From positions 2,294,001 through 2,358,000 of the forward strand of contig NZ_CP071596.1 of NCBI RefSeq assembly GCF_017357105.1: a stretch of DNA of 64,000 nt. The letters are read 5' to 3'. Origin of the DNA: Natronosalvus caseinilyticus (GTDB lineage: Archaea > Halobacteriota > Halobacteria > Halobacteriales > Natrialbaceae). The first letter of the stretch is position 1. Every line of letters begins with the position of its first letter. The notes under the pieces were generated by a model. That model saw only the letters and a program-made list of their open reading frames with translations. It did not search any database and was not told the origin of the DNA. This document shows, in pieces, positions 17,585-26,543 of this stretch. Made by a program: the position numbers and the translations under genes.

Positions 17585-18631
17585 TCAGAATTCGCCGTCC
17601 CGGACGTGGAACTTCGTGGGTTTGCCGAGGGTAGGACCGTCCTGTTCGACCCACGAGGCGACGAGTTCGACGACGTCGTCGACCGCCATTCTCGGTTCTT
17701 CGAATAGCTCGTGGCTCCGACTCGCGTCGTTGAGTAACGCCGTCTCCTTCTCCTCGCCCTGGAACGTCACGTCGCAGCCGAATTCGTCGGCGAACTGTTG
17801 GGCGAGGTCGCGCACCGAGAGGACGTTCGGCCCGGTGACGTTCAGAATGTCGGCCGGTGAATCCGCCAGGTCCAGCGAACGGAAGCAGACGGAGTTGGCG
17901 TCACCCTGCCAGATTACGTTGACGTGGCCCATCTCGAGCGGAACCGGATCTTCGGCGTACACTCGCTTCGCGAGGTCGAGCAACACGCCGTAGCGCAACT
18001 CGACGGCGTAATTGAGCCGGAGGAGACACGTGGGCGTCCCATTTTCCTTCGAGAAGTGCTGGAAGACGCGTTCGCGTCCCAGACACGACTGGGCGTACTC
18101 GCCCACCGGCCCCGTCACGTCCGTCTCGACCGAGCCGCCGGAGTCGACCGGTACCGGCGGGTAGACGTTGCCCGTCGAGAGCGCGGTGATCCGCGAATCC
18201 GCGAACCGGCTCGCGACGCGGCCGGGGAGGTAGGCGTTGATCGCCCAGGTTTTGGGCTCCTGGCCGGTCGTACCGAACTTCATGCCCACCAGATAGATGA
18301 CGTTCTCGCAGTTCGGCAGCGACTCGAGCGCGCCCTCCTCGAGGAGGTCCGCCCGGATCGTCTCGGCGCCCCACGACTGGAGTCTCTCCTCGAGGGAGCC
18401 GTCGGAATACCGCGAGACGGCGTACACGGTCGTGTCGGCGTCAGCTTCCTCGTTCGCACGCAGGATCCGCCTGATGAGCGTCGGCCCCATCTTTCCGCCC
18501 GCACCGAGAACCATGATATCGCCCTCGAGTTGTCGGGCGAATTCGACGTCCTCGGGGTAGGGTTCAGAGAGGAGGTCTTCTAGCTGTGCTTCGGTCGAGA
18601 CTGCAGCGGGGCGTGTATTTCCTTCGCTCAT
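17585..18631 (-). CDS. NAD-dependent epimerase/dehydratase family protein
   Basis: A 348-aa SDR-fold protein. The cofactor loop is VLGAGGKMGPTLIRRIL (GxGGxxG near residue 43), followed by YAVSRYSD. VIYLVGMKFGTTG and ALSTGNVYP are the middle strands, and TCLLRLNYAVELRYGVLLDLA forms the substrate side. The canonical YxxxK is not obvious: the equivalent region reads SCLGRERVFQHF, so the catalytic Tyr/Lys appears lost. The enzyme may therefore be a non-standard family member. Near residue 235 VNVIWQGDANSV and at the end VTGPNVLSVRDLAQQFADEFG match epimerase C-terminal lobes. It is in one transcriptional direction with the aminotransferase upstream (about 110 bp apart). Confidence 0.78.
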   Translation of the reverse strand: MSEGNTRPAAVSTEAQLEDLLSEPYPEDVEFARQLEGDIMVLGAGGKMGPTLIRRILRANEEADADTTVYAVSRYSDGSLEERLQSWGAETIRADLLEEGALESLPNCENVIYLVGMKFGTTGQEPKTWAINAYLPGRVASRFADSRITALSTGNVYPPVPVDSGGSVETDVTGPVGEYAQSCLGRERVFQHFSKENGTPTCLLRLNYAVELRYGVLLDLAKRVYAEDPVPLEMGHVNVIWQGDANSVCFRSLDLADSPADILNVTGPNVLSVRDLAQQFADEFGCDVTFQGEEKETALLNDASRSHELFEEPRMAVDDVVELVASWVEQDGPTLGKPTKFHVRDGEF

Positions 18632-18740
18632 AGCTGGGTATCGTGGGTTACCTTCGAATGGAAACGACAATTCGATATAAAGGTACCGACGGCCTGTCTG
18701 ATCGATGTGCGTCGGCAAATTCGATCGGATCCGCCACCGA

Positions 18741-20030
18741 TCAGTCGTCAGCCTGGGAAACCGTTTCTAACAACTCTTCGTAGTTCTCCGCGACCTTGCG
18801 GTAGGCGTCCGCGTGTTGCTCGATTACTGCCGGTCGGTTCTGTTTGAACCACGGCACGGCGAAACAGCGCTCCTGAATTCCCTCGGCGACGGGGAGGTCG
18901 CCTTCTTCTTCGCGGACGTCGCGGTGGGCGTGTGCGAGGCGAGTCGGTTTCCCGTGTCCGTAGACGTCGGCCTCGTTGAGGAGGGGATGCGTGTGAAGCG
19001 CGAAATTACACCCACCGCGGCAGACGGATCCCTCGGCTGCGACCGCGTCGGCGAAGTCGGCGACCGGTAACCCGCCCAGTTCCTCGGGATCGTACAGTCC
19101 CTTCGGTGCGTACCAACCGCCGGCGTTGCTCCCCTCGTCGTCGGGTCGGTGGGCGCGGATACCTGGGACGTCCTCCAGCAGGTCCCAGAAGTAGTTCATC
19201 GCGTCCTGGATCTCCCCCATGCGTTCGTCGTAGTGTTCCAGCTGGACGCGTCCGACGGCCGCGCTGATCTGGTGCATCCGGTGTTTGTGACCGCCGAACG
19301 GGAGGCCGGAGAATCGAACCAGGTCCTCTCGCTCGAGAGTGTCGGAGTGTCGCGAGTAGTGGCTGAACGCGACCGCCCGTTCGTAGATCTCTCGGTCGTC
19401 GGTGACGAGCATTCCGGCTTCGCCCACGGCGAAGGACTTCCGACTCATCAGCGACATGGCGCCGACGTCGCCGATGCTCCCCAGCCTGCGGCCCCTGTAC
19501 TCCCCGCCGTGAGCGTGGGAGACGTCCTCGATGACCGCGACGTCGTGTTCGCGGGCGATCTCCACGATCGGATCCATGTCGGCTGGATGCCCGTAGTTGT
19601 GGACGACGACGATGGCTTTCGTGTGTTCGCTGATGCGCTCTTCGACGCTTTCGGGGTCGATACACAGGGTATCGGGCTCGATATCCGCGAACACCGGTGT
19701 CGCGCCCAGCGCCATACACGGCAATATGGCCGCCCAGTAGGTGACGCTGGGGCCGATGACTTCGTCGCCGACGCCGACACCGACGCCGTACATCGCCCCC
19801 AGAAGCGACGCCGTTCCGGAACTGTGGCCGAGGCCGAACTCCTGGCCCTGCCAGTCCGCGAACTCCGCTTCGAACTGTTTCGTAACCTCGGTACCGGACA
19901 TCGCTCCTCGCCGGAGGACGTCGAGGGCGGCTGCTTCGTCTTCGTCCGTAATGATCGGCCACGAGAACACGTCGTCGTCGTTGACGGTGACCGCTTCGGG
20001 ACCGCCGTTTATCGCGAGGACACCACTCAT
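18741..20030 (-). CDS. DegT/DnrJ/EryC1/StrS-family PLP aminotransferase
   Basis: A 429-aa fold-type I aminotransferase. The phosphate-binding region GHSSGTASLLGAMYG, the cofactor Asp in VAVIEDVSHAHGGEYRGR (Asp 169) and the Schiff-base Lys in SLMSRKSFAVGEAGMLVTDD (Lys 198) are all in place. The family transfers an amino group from Glu or Gln to keto sugars or ketocyclitols, and related enzymes occur in both biosynthetic and catabolic clusters. Here the neighbours are catabolic in character. A run after residue 350 (PVADFADAVAAEGSVCRGGCNFALHTHPLLNE) matches the dimer-interface segment. It is likely co-transcribed with the epimerase gene downstream. Confidence 0.92.
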   Translation of the reverse strand: MSGVLAINGGPEAVTVNDDDVFSWPIITDEDEAAALDVLRRGAMSGTEVTKQFEAEFADWQGQEFGLGHSSGTASLLGAMYGVGVGVGDEVIGPSVTYWAAILPCMALGATPVFADIEPDTLCIDPESVEERISEHTKAIVVVHNYGHPADMDPIVEIAREHDVAVIEDVSHAHGGEYRGRRLGSIGDVGAMSLMSRKSFAVGEAGMLVTDDREIYERAVAFSHYSRHSDTLEREDLVRFSGLPFGGHKHRMHQISAAVGRVQLEHYDERMGEIQDAMNYFWDLLEDVPGIRAHRPDDEGSNAGGWYAPKGLYDPEELGGLPVADFADAVAAEGSVCRGGCNFALHTHPLLNEADVYGHGKPTRLAHAHRDVREEEGDLPVAEGIQERCFAVPWFKQNRPAVIEQHADAYRKVAENYEELLETVSQADD

Positions 20031-20241
20031 CGGTTCGTCGTCCTCCGCTCAGTTGGATACGTCATGTGGGTACACGTGACTAGTGATTTTGATCACAATA
20101 TAGATGACGGTCGCTGCACTCGACACCAGCAGTCGCGTTTCGGGGCACCAGCGATCGCTACCACTCGAGCAGCGGTTTCGTGAGTCCGGGTCCGGTTCGA
20201 ACGCTTCGAGCGAACGAACGGCTCTCAGTTACCAGTGTCTC

Positions 20242-21309
20242 TCAGTGACCGGCGTTTTCGACCTCGACCCACTCGCCGTTCTCCGCGGATTCGTAGGCGG
20301 CGTCGAGAACCCGGAGGACCGCGGCGGCGTCCTGGAGCGTGACCGGCGGGTCGCGCTTGCCGTCGCAGGCCTCGAAGAACGCCTCGACGAACTCCTTGCC
20401 CCACGACCCACCGTAGCCCGGTGCCGGGTCGTACTCGTGGGTGATCGTCCGGTGAGGCGTACACGCCCACTCGCCGCTCGCGTCGTCGAGTTCGAGCGTC
20501 GTCTCCTCGTCGAACCCGAACTCCCGCCCCATCGGATCCCAGCTGCTCCGACCGTGAGTCCCGTAGAGGTCGATTTTCGTGTCGTAGAGGTCCTCGCCGA
20601 GGTAGTAACCGCAGTGGAGCGTCCCGAGCACGCCGTCGGCCGTCTCGAGTTGCAACGTCGCCGCGTCCTCGACCTCGACCGCCGCGGATCCGTCGACCAT
20701 GCACGCGTTGACGCGGGCGATCGGTTCCTCCAGGAGCACGGTGAGTAACTGAAGCCAGTGGATGCCGAGCCACTGGAGGATGCCACCGCGACTCGCGTCC
20801 TCGTCGAAGATGAAGTGGTCGGTGTCCCGGAACGACAGCTGGGAGGCGACGTATCGAACGTCGAACGCTCGCATGTCGCCGAAGAATCCCTCCTCGACGA
20901 GGGCCACGAGTTCCGTCGTGATCGGGTGTGATTGCCAGGGATAGGAGACACAGACGGTCTCGTCGGCTACATCGACGCGCGAGAGTAGCGGCTCGAGTTC
21001 GTGGGCGGTTCGGGCTGCCGGCTTTTCCGTGAAGACGTCGACACCCGCGTCGAGGGCCTGTTCGATCGCTCCGGGAGTGTCCCTGTTCGGGAGCGTCAGG
21101 AAGATCGCGTCCGGCGATTCCGAACTCAGTAACTGCTCGAGATCGTCGTATACGGGAACGTCGTCGAGGGGGGCAATGGTGGACGCGTCGAAGTCCGGAT
21201 CCGGTTCACAGGCGCACGTAACGCTCGCGGGGAGCGTCTCGAGCGTCTCGAGGTACGGTTCCGCGTGATGGTGGTCGAGGCCGGCGTAGCCGATCGTTCG
21301 ATCGGTCAC
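20242..21309 (-). CDS. Gfo/Idh/MocA-family protein with a missing catalytic Asp
   Basis: A 355-aa protein. The N-terminal Rossmann domain begins IGYAGLDHHHAEPYLETL, without a normal GxGxxG, and continues to AGVDVFTEKPAARTAHELEPLL with the family EKP motif. In the C-terminal domain the usual GG...D.G.H..D active-site segment reads GGILQWLGIHWLQLL, so Asp is replaced by Trp while His is kept. Redox activity may be altered. The GTG start at 21309 follows a GGAGG ribosome-binding site and overlaps the stop of a 52-codon upstream frame by four bases. The aminotransferase gene follows about 210 bp downstream on the same strand. Confidence 0.85.
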   Translation of the reverse strand: MTDRTIGYAGLDHHHAEPYLETLETLPASVTCACEPDPDFDASTIAPLDDVPVYDDLEQLLSSESPDAIFLTLPNRDTPGAIEQALDAGVDVFTEKPAARTAHELEPLLSRVDVADETVCVSYPWQSHPITTELVALVEEGFFGDMRAFDVRYVASQLSFRDTDHFIFDEDASRGGILQWLGIHWLQLLTVLLEEPIARVNACMVDGSAAVEVEDAATLQLETADGVLGTLHCGYYLGEDLYDTKIDLYGTHGRSSWDPMGREFGFDEETTLELDDASGEWACTPHRTITHEYDPAPGYGGSWGKEFVEAFFEACDGKRDPPVTLQDAAAVLRVLDAAYESAENGEWVEVENAGH

Positions 21310-21464
21310 CGGCGTCCCTCCGGTAGGATTGGAGTGTCGGGCGTCTCGAGCGTCCCGAACGTAACCGTCCTCGAGACGAGCGCAGAGGGCGCTGTGACTG
21401 GATCGGCCTGCTCGTCACGGTCCGTACCATCGAAGTCGTGTTCGGGCGCGCAGTATTCGTTCAT
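21306..21464 (-). CDS. Possible 52-aa leader ORF coupled to the oxidoreductase gene
   Basis: An ATG at 21464 opens a 52-codon frame (protein starts MNEYCAPEHDFDGTDRDEQ) whose TGA overlaps the GTG of the next gene as GTGA. A GGAGG lies seven bases before that GTG, inside this frame. The composition is acidic and codon third positions are GC-rich, as for real genes here. The frame also stays open upstream of the ATG. It may be a true small protein, a translational coupler, or the relic of a longer gene. No family is recognised. Confidence 0.35.
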   Translation of the reverse strand: MNEYCAPEHDFDGTDRDEQADPVTAPSALVSRTVTFGTLETPDTPILPEGRR

Positions 21465-21752
21465 GAAGACGTCGAACGTCACGGCGAATCTGCTCCTGAT
21501 TGAGATGGGCGACTGGGCTGCATTGTTCTCCGCCTTCCGCTATGGACCTCAGTATAATGTAATTTGTGGGTGCGTAAATTCCACATCGAGATCGGCCATC
21601 GCCGGAGGGGGCTATTCGAAAATCGTCGTTGGCTCTCGTCTCGATTCGCCGATGCGATAACGAGCCTGTTTCTATGGAGTCGACGATGCGATAACCGGCG
21701 TATTTCTACATAATCGGCGACAGAAGACGTGTTCTCTGTCGAGACCGCGACC
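21310..21752. other. Intergenic region with imperfect direct repeats
   Basis: Apart from the small coupled frame at its left part, the region is non-coding. It includes a reverse-strand TATA-like CATTATACTG near 21550-21559 and the direct repeats at 21650 and 21684. Confidence 0.4.
21650..21710. repeat. Two imperfect direct repeats, 34 bp apart
   Basis: CGATGCGATAAC followed by a similar tail ending TTTCTA occurs at 21650 and again at 21684. Across about 25 bp the copies differ at only a few positions. They lie between the end of the aldolase gene and the promoter region of the oxidoreductase gene, so they may be tandem operator sites or a small duplication. Confidence 0.45.
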
Positions 21753-22529
21753 TCAACGGAGACTCGCCAGTTTCTCCCCGAGGACGCTCCGCGCCGAACT
21801 GAGCTCGCCGCCGACGAGGAGCACCTGATAGCCGCGGTCGACCGCCGCTTGTGCGGACGAGACGGACGTCGCAACTCCGCCAACCGGCATCCCCGCGTCC
21901 GCCGCGGTCTCGACCACGTAATCGACCCGCTCGTCGAGTTCGGGCGGCGGATCGAGCCACGACCCGCCGAGGGAGACCGAGAGGTCCGCGGGACCGACGA
22001 AGACGAAGTCGAGTTCCGGAACGGCAAGGATCGACTCGAGGTTCTCGATCGCCGTCTCGTTTTCGATCATGACGCCGATCGCCACGGAGTCGTCCTCGAG
22101 TTCGACCTGATTCGGTTCGGAGTTCCCCCAGGTACTGTTTCGACTGTTGCCGACGCCGCGGTCGCCGACGCCGCCCTCGTACCGATACCGGGTTGCCTCG
22201 ACTGCTGTCCGTACCTCTGCCGCGGTCTCGACGCGCGGGATCAGAATCGACCTGACGCCAGCGTCGAGGACCTTCCGGATCAACGGCGGCTCGCCGGTCG
22301 GCAGTCTGACGAGCAGTTCGATCCCCGCGAGCTCAGCCGCACGGGTGAGGTTCTCGAGAACGGTGCTATCGTACGGGCTCGGACCCGCGTGCTCGAAGTC
22401 GAGCCACACGAAGTCGAGGCCGACGTCGCCGTAGACTTCGACGACCGACGGCGAGAACGTCGCAGTTTCCGCGCCGAGAACGACGCCCCCTGATTCGATT
22501 TCCTGGCGTATGCTGTTCGTATGATCCAT
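21753..22529 (-). CDS. HpcH/HpaI-family aldolase (2-keto-3-deoxy acid type)
   Basis: A 258-aa TIM-barrel class II aldolase. GLDFVWLDFEHAG holds the conserved Glu and His, GIELLVRLPTGEPPLIRKVLDAGVRSILIPRVETAAEV the conserved Arg and metal-ligand Glu, and LDFVFVGPADLSVSLG the second metal Asp region. The family cleaves 2-keto-3-deoxy sugar acids or 2,4-dihydroxy acids to pyruvate and an aldehyde. It would be the final step after the enolase-family dehydratase. The start at ATG 22529 gives the usual short N-terminus (MDHTNSIRQEIESG); upstream sequence in frame is unlike the family. It is divergent from the first amidase gene. Confidence 0.9.
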   Translation of the reverse strand: MDHTNSIRQEIESGGVVLGAETATFSPSVVEVYGDVGLDFVWLDFEHAGPSPYDSTVLENLTRAAELAGIELLVRLPTGEPPLIRKVLDAGVRSILIPRVETAAEVRTAVEATRYRYEGGVGDRGVGNSRNSTWGNSEPNQVELEDDSVAIGVMIENETAIENLESILAVPELDFVFVGPADLSVSLGGSWLDPPPELDERVDYVVETAADAGMPVGGVATSVSSAQAAVDRGYQVLLVGGELSSARSVLGEKLASLR

Positions 22530-22633
22530 CCACCCGTTACGAGACGAACCACCGTAGTAAGTGTTTCTTCGGCCGTCGCCACGCCCACGAACGCAAGCGC
22601 TTATCGTACCGGGATTCGTGGCTCGAGGTATCG

Positions 22634-24106
22634 ATGACAGCTGATCTCTGTAGTCGCTCGGCGACCGACCTCGCGGATTCGATTCGACGAGGCGACCTGT
22701 CGCCAATCGACGTCGTCGAGGCCCACCTCGAGCGAATCGACGAACGAAACGACACGATCAACGCGTTCCTCACCGTCTGTGACGACCGTGCCCGGGAGCA
22801 GGCGCGAGCCGCCCAGCGATCGATCGACGATGGGGACCCGCTCGGTCCACTCCACGGCGTCCCCGTCGCGATCAAGGACCTCTACGACGTCGCCGGCGTT
22901 CGGACGACGTACGGGTCGCGCGTGTTCGAAGACAACGTTCCGAGCGAAGACTCGATCGTCGCCGAACGGTTGCAGGCCGCCGGTGCGATCGTGATCGGCA
23001 AGACCAATACGCCCGAATTCGGGCGCAGCGGAACGACGGACAACCGGCTTCGCGGTCCGACGCCCACGCCGTTCGACCTCGAGCGGACCGCCGGCGGCTC
23101 CTCGGGCGGGAGCGCCGCGGCGGTCGCCGACGGACTGGTCCCGCTGGCCCACGGAACTGACGCAGGCGGTTCGGTTCGCATTCCAGCCTCGTTCTGTGGC
23201 GTCTTCGGGTTGAAACCGTCCTACGGCCGCGTTCCGATCGCGAGTCGGCCGGACGCCTTCTCCCATCACTCGCCCACGTGTTGTGCCGGACCGATCACTC
23301 GGACCGCTGAGGACGCTGCCCTGATGCTGTCCGTACTGGCCGGGCCGCATCCGCGGGATCCGTTCAGCCTCCCCGACGACGGAACGGCGTACGTCGACGC
23401 GGTAACCGACCCGGTGACCGAGGCGATCGGCGACCTCCGGATCGGATACAGTCCCGACCTCGGTGTCTTTCCAGTCGCGAACGAGGTGCGCGCCGTCGTC
23501 GACGACGCCGTCGACGCGCTCGAAGCGGCCACCGACGTCACGACCGAGCGGGTCGACGTCGACTACGGACGCTCTCACGAGGAGATTCTGGAGACGATGT
23601 ACACCGGGTGGTCGGCCGTTGGCCACGCGCTTCACAATATCCACGTAAAGCGCGAACACGGGATCGATCTCTACGAGGACCATCGGGACGCACTGTCCCA
23701 GTACAGTATCGACACGATCGAACGTGGGCGGGAGTATCCGGCGATCGACTACAAACTCGTCGACGTTGCCCGGACGGACGTCCTCGATGGGCTCCAGGAC
23801 GTCTTCGCGGAGTACGACCTGTTGCTCTCGCCGACGGTCGGCGTCCCGGCGTTCGACAAGACGACCGATGGCCCCCGCTCTATCGACGGCGAACCGATCC
23901 CCTCAGGCGGGTGGCACCTGACGCTGCCCTTCAACTTCACCGGTCACCCGGCGGCGTCGGTTCCGGCCGGCCTCACCGACGGGGGGCTCCCGGTCGGCCT
24001 CCAGATTGCCGGCCGACGCTTTCGCGACGATACCGTCCTCGCGGCGAGCGCCGCGTTCGAACGGATCGACGATCGACGGGTACGGGTTCCGTTGCCAACG
24101 ATTTGA
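22634..24106 (+). CDS. Amidase-signature family amidase, copy 1
   Basis: A 490-aa enzyme with the complete Ser-cisSer-Lys set. Lys is in GVPVAIKDLYD, the signature is GGSSGGSAAAVADG and the nucleophile Ser lies in DAGGSVRIPASFCGVFGLKPS. The preceding GKTNTPEFG block is typical. These enzymes hydrolyse C-N bonds in amides, carbamoyl groups or N-acyl compounds, and substrates cannot be read from sequence. A paralogue of similar length lies at 38.3-39.7 kb. A CTTATC box near 22600 is about 30 nt upstream of the ATG, supporting this start. The FAH-family gene follows 155 bp downstream. Confidence 0.92.
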   Translation: MTADLCSRSATDLADSIRRGDLSPIDVVEAHLERIDERNDTINAFLTVCDDRAREQARAAQRSIDDGDPLGPLHGVPVAIKDLYDVAGVRTTYGSRVFEDNVPSEDSIVAERLQAAGAIVIGKTNTPEFGRSGTTDNRLRGPTPTPFDLERTAGGSSGGSAAAVADGLVPLAHGTDAGGSVRIPASFCGVFGLKPSYGRVPIASRPDAFSHHSPTCCAGPITRTAEDAALMLSVLAGPHPRDPFSLPDDGTAYVDAVTDPVTEAIGDLRIGYSPDLGVFPVANEVRAVVDDAVDALEAATDVTTERVDVDYGRSHEEILETMYTGWSAVGHALHNIHVKREHGIDLYEDHRDALSQYSIDTIERGREYPAIDYKLVDVARTDVLDGLQDVFAEYDLLLSPTVGVPAFDKTTDGPRSIDGEPIPSGGWHLTLPFNFTGHPAASVPAGLTDGGLPVGLQIAGRRFRDDTVLAASAAFERIDDRRVRVPLPTI

Positions 24107-24261
24107 TCGGGCACGGTCGTTGATGGGGCGTGAGTCACCGTCGAGCAGGAGGGAAGGAGGCGACCGCCGGGCGGAAACGGAGACGAATCGAACCTGCGAG
24201 CCGCGACCAATCGTCCCCCGTTCCAGTACCTTTATCGCTCTCTCGAGTCTCGACCGAGGTG

Positions 24262-25014
24262 ATGCGAAAGACGAGATTCATCGACGCTGCCGGGCGAGTC
24301 GCGACCGGCAACTGGACGGCAGAGGGGATCGAAACGGACACCCGAAGCTACGACCCCACCGAAGTCGAAATACTCCCGCCGACGGAACCGACAAAGGTGA
24401 TCGGTGTCGGGCCGAACTACGAATCGAACGTCCTCGAGAAGGACGACGAATCGCCCAGGACGCCGGGAGATCTACTGTTGTTCGTCAAGCCGCCGAACAC
24501 GTTGGTCGGTCACGGTGGCGTCTCGACGTTCGAGGGCGAAGGCGAGTACTGTTTCGAGCTGGAACTGGGGGTCGTCATCGGCGAGCAGTGTCGAAACGTC
24601 TCTCGCGACGAGGCGATGGACGTCATCGCCGGGTTCACGTGTCTCAACGAGATTACGGACCTCTCGCCGCCGGAAAGCCGCTACGATCCGGCGAACCTCG
24701 TTCGCGCGAAGGCAATCGACGACGCCACGCCGATCGGTCCCGTCCTCGCGAAGCCGGAGGACGTACCGGACGATGCAACCATGGAACTGCGTGTCGACGG
24801 TGAGGTGAAACAACGGACGAACCGATCGAACTGCGTGTTCTCGGAGGCGGCAGTGATCGAGGAGATCACGTCGTATCTCACGCTCGAACCAGGCGACGTA
24901 ATCGCGACGGGAAGCGCCACCGGTGTCGCACAGCTTTCCGACGGCGACTGGGTCGAAATCGAAATCGAGGGGATCGGAACGCTCGAGCACGCAGTTCGAA
25001 TCGATCGCGGGTGA
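24262..25014 (+). CDS. Fumarylacetoacetate hydrolase (FAH) family protein
   Basis: A 250-aa cytoplasmic enzyme. LLLFVKPPNTLVGHGG, the metal-binding E-x-E in EYCFELELGVVIGE, and a third ligand Asp in TCLNEITD are in family order. GDVIATGSATGVAQLSDGDWVEIEIEGIGTLEH closes the domain. FAH relatives act on 2-keto acids (hydration, C-C cleavage, decarboxylation) and several work on 2,4-diketo-3-deoxy sugar acids, which would fit the non-phosphorylative pathway suggested by the neighbouring aldolase. The start at ATG 24262 follows a CTTTATC box near 24229; an overlapping GTG lies one codon earlier. Confidence 0.9.
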   Translation: MRKTRFIDAAGRVATGNWTAEGIETDTRSYDPTEVEILPPTEPTKVIGVGPNYESNVLEKDDESPRTPGDLLLFVKPPNTLVGHGGVSTFEGEGEYCFELELGVVIGEQCRNVSRDEAMDVIAGFTCLNEITDLSPPESRYDPANLVRAKAIDDATPIGPVLAKPEDVPDDATMELRVDGEVKQRTNRSNCVFSEAAVIEEITSYLTLEPGDVIATGSATGVAQLSDGDWVEIEIEGIGTLEHAVRIDRG

Positions 25015-25454
25015 CTCGAAGCGCAGCGGTCGAGTTACGTTTCGAATCACAAAACGTGTTTCTTGGTAACGTGGCACTCGTCATTGCTCGAGGATCCGGT
25101 ATTCGGCCGTCTATACACGTATTTGGCCGAATTGGGCGTTTGAGAACACCAAACCCCCTGTGACTCGTTGGCGTGATGCGTTCGCGTTCTACAGGAGGGA
25201 CAATCGATCCTCGCCACCAGAACATTACAGGCATAGGCGTGTAATCGTAGGGGAGTGGTCTCGAGTGATCTGTCTTTACTTGGATGGAGCGATAGACCCA
25301 CAGTCTGCGACAATGGGCGGTTCACGCAGGTAGACGACGCGTCCTCGAGCCGATGGCCACGGCCGTTTCGAATAGCAAAACAACTCCGTCTGTGCTGTCC
25401 AGTGACTATCGATCGGTCGCAACAGTTATGCCCGAATCCGGAGAGAAACGGAGT

Positions 25455-26228
25455 ATGAGTCTCACCCGGGAGGAACTTCGTGGTGGATTCCGTGGCCTCG
25501 GACTCGAGGCCGGCGACAGCGTGATCGTTCACAGTTCCCTGAGCAGTCTGGGCTGGGTCGACGGTGGCGCACGAACGGTCGTCGACGCACTCTGTGATAC
25601 CGTAGGCGATGGGACCGTACTGATGCCGACGTTCACCAGGTACGATCGGGCGTACGATCCAGAGATGTCCCCCTCGACTGTCGGAGCGATCACCGAGGCG
25701 TGCAGGAATCACCCGGAAGCAGTCCGGAGCGCGCATCCGACGAAGTCCGTCGCCGCGATCGGGCCGGGCGCCGAGTCGCTGGTCGCCGACCACGAACTGC
25801 GAAATTCGATCGGTCCTGGCAGTCCGATCCACCGGCTTATCGACGAGAGAGACGGGCAGATACTCCTCCTCGGCGTCGACCACACGACGAATTCGGCGCT
25901 CCACGTTGCCGAGCGACTGGCCAACCTGCCTTACCGCGATCAACTCGCCGAGACGACGATGCGAGGGGCGGACGGATCGGCGGAAACCGTCGAGGTGAAC
26001 CAGGTGCATTGCTCCCGCGGATTCGGCGTCGTCGGGAGTATCGCGACCCGGCTGGGCCTCGAGCGGGAGGGACGCGTGGGCGACGCAACCGCGCGCCTCG
26101 TCGACGGGCCGAGGCTCCTCTCGCTGGTGGTGGAGGTACTCGATAAGCAGCCGGGGCTCCTCCTCTGTGACGTTCCCGACTGTGAACGGTGTGCGTACGC
26201 GCGCCGCCGCATCGCTGACTGGCAGTGA
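25455..26228 (+). CDS. AAC(3)-family N-acetyltransferase
   Basis: A 257-aa protein of the antibiotic-type aminoglycoside 3-N-acetyltransferase fold, distinct from GNAT. The blocks SVIVHSSLSSLGWVDGG, GTVLMPTFT, SAHPTKSVAAIGPGAESLVADH and ILLLGVDHTTNSALHVAE are all characteristic, including the conserved His of HPT. Short homologues lacking resistance activity occur in many environmental genomes and probably acetylate amino sugars or similar amines, which suits this locus. The start at ATG 25455 gives MSLTREELRGGF; an ATG nine codons earlier is possible. Confidence 0.88.
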   Translation: MSLTREELRGGFRGLGLEAGDSVIVHSSLSSLGWVDGGARTVVDALCDTVGDGTVLMPTFTRYDRAYDPEMSPSTVGAITEACRNHPEAVRSAHPTKSVAAIGPGAESLVADHELRNSIGPGSPIHRLIDERDGQILLLGVDHTTNSALHVAERLANLPYRDQLAETTMRGADGSAETVEVNQVHCSRGFGVVGSIATRLGLEREGRVGDATARLVDGPRLLSLVVEVLDKQPGLLLCDVPDCERCAYARRRIADWQ

Positions 26229-26543
26229 CTGGGACGTCACCAGTCCCCCCTGGAAGCTGGGGTCACGTTCGCCGGATATCTGTGTGAACACACACCAAGG
26301 CTCTGTTTCGTCATTCGAAACGGCGATCGCGGGTCGCCGTTGCGGCTTCGGGCTCTCGACCGTCGGCTACCTCGAGCGAAGACGATGCGTAGACGACAGT
26401 TCCGCGTACCTCTTTCGACAGTCGCGAAACGGGTCGGCCCAGCCACCGAGTTCACTCGGACCGGTGTATCGCTCCCCGGTTCGCCCCCGCTTCGACTCGT
26501 CCCACGAAACGCTTATTAGTGCTCTGGCGTGTCAGTGCTCAGT
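26229..26543. other. Intergenic region upstream of oxidoreductase pair A
   Basis: No gene is seen. A TATA-like GCTTATTAG at 26511-26519 lies about 29 nt before the ATG at 26544 and probably drives the two-gene oxidoreductase operon. Confidence 0.45.

Noticed and set aside
18741-21309. Interpretation of the DegT and Gfo/Idh genes as an amino-sugar biosynthesis cluster for surface glycans
   Set aside because: No nucleotidyltransferase, glycosyltransferase or flippase gene is nearby, while aldolases, a dehydratase, FAH and amidases point to catabolism; biosynthesis remains a weaker alternative.
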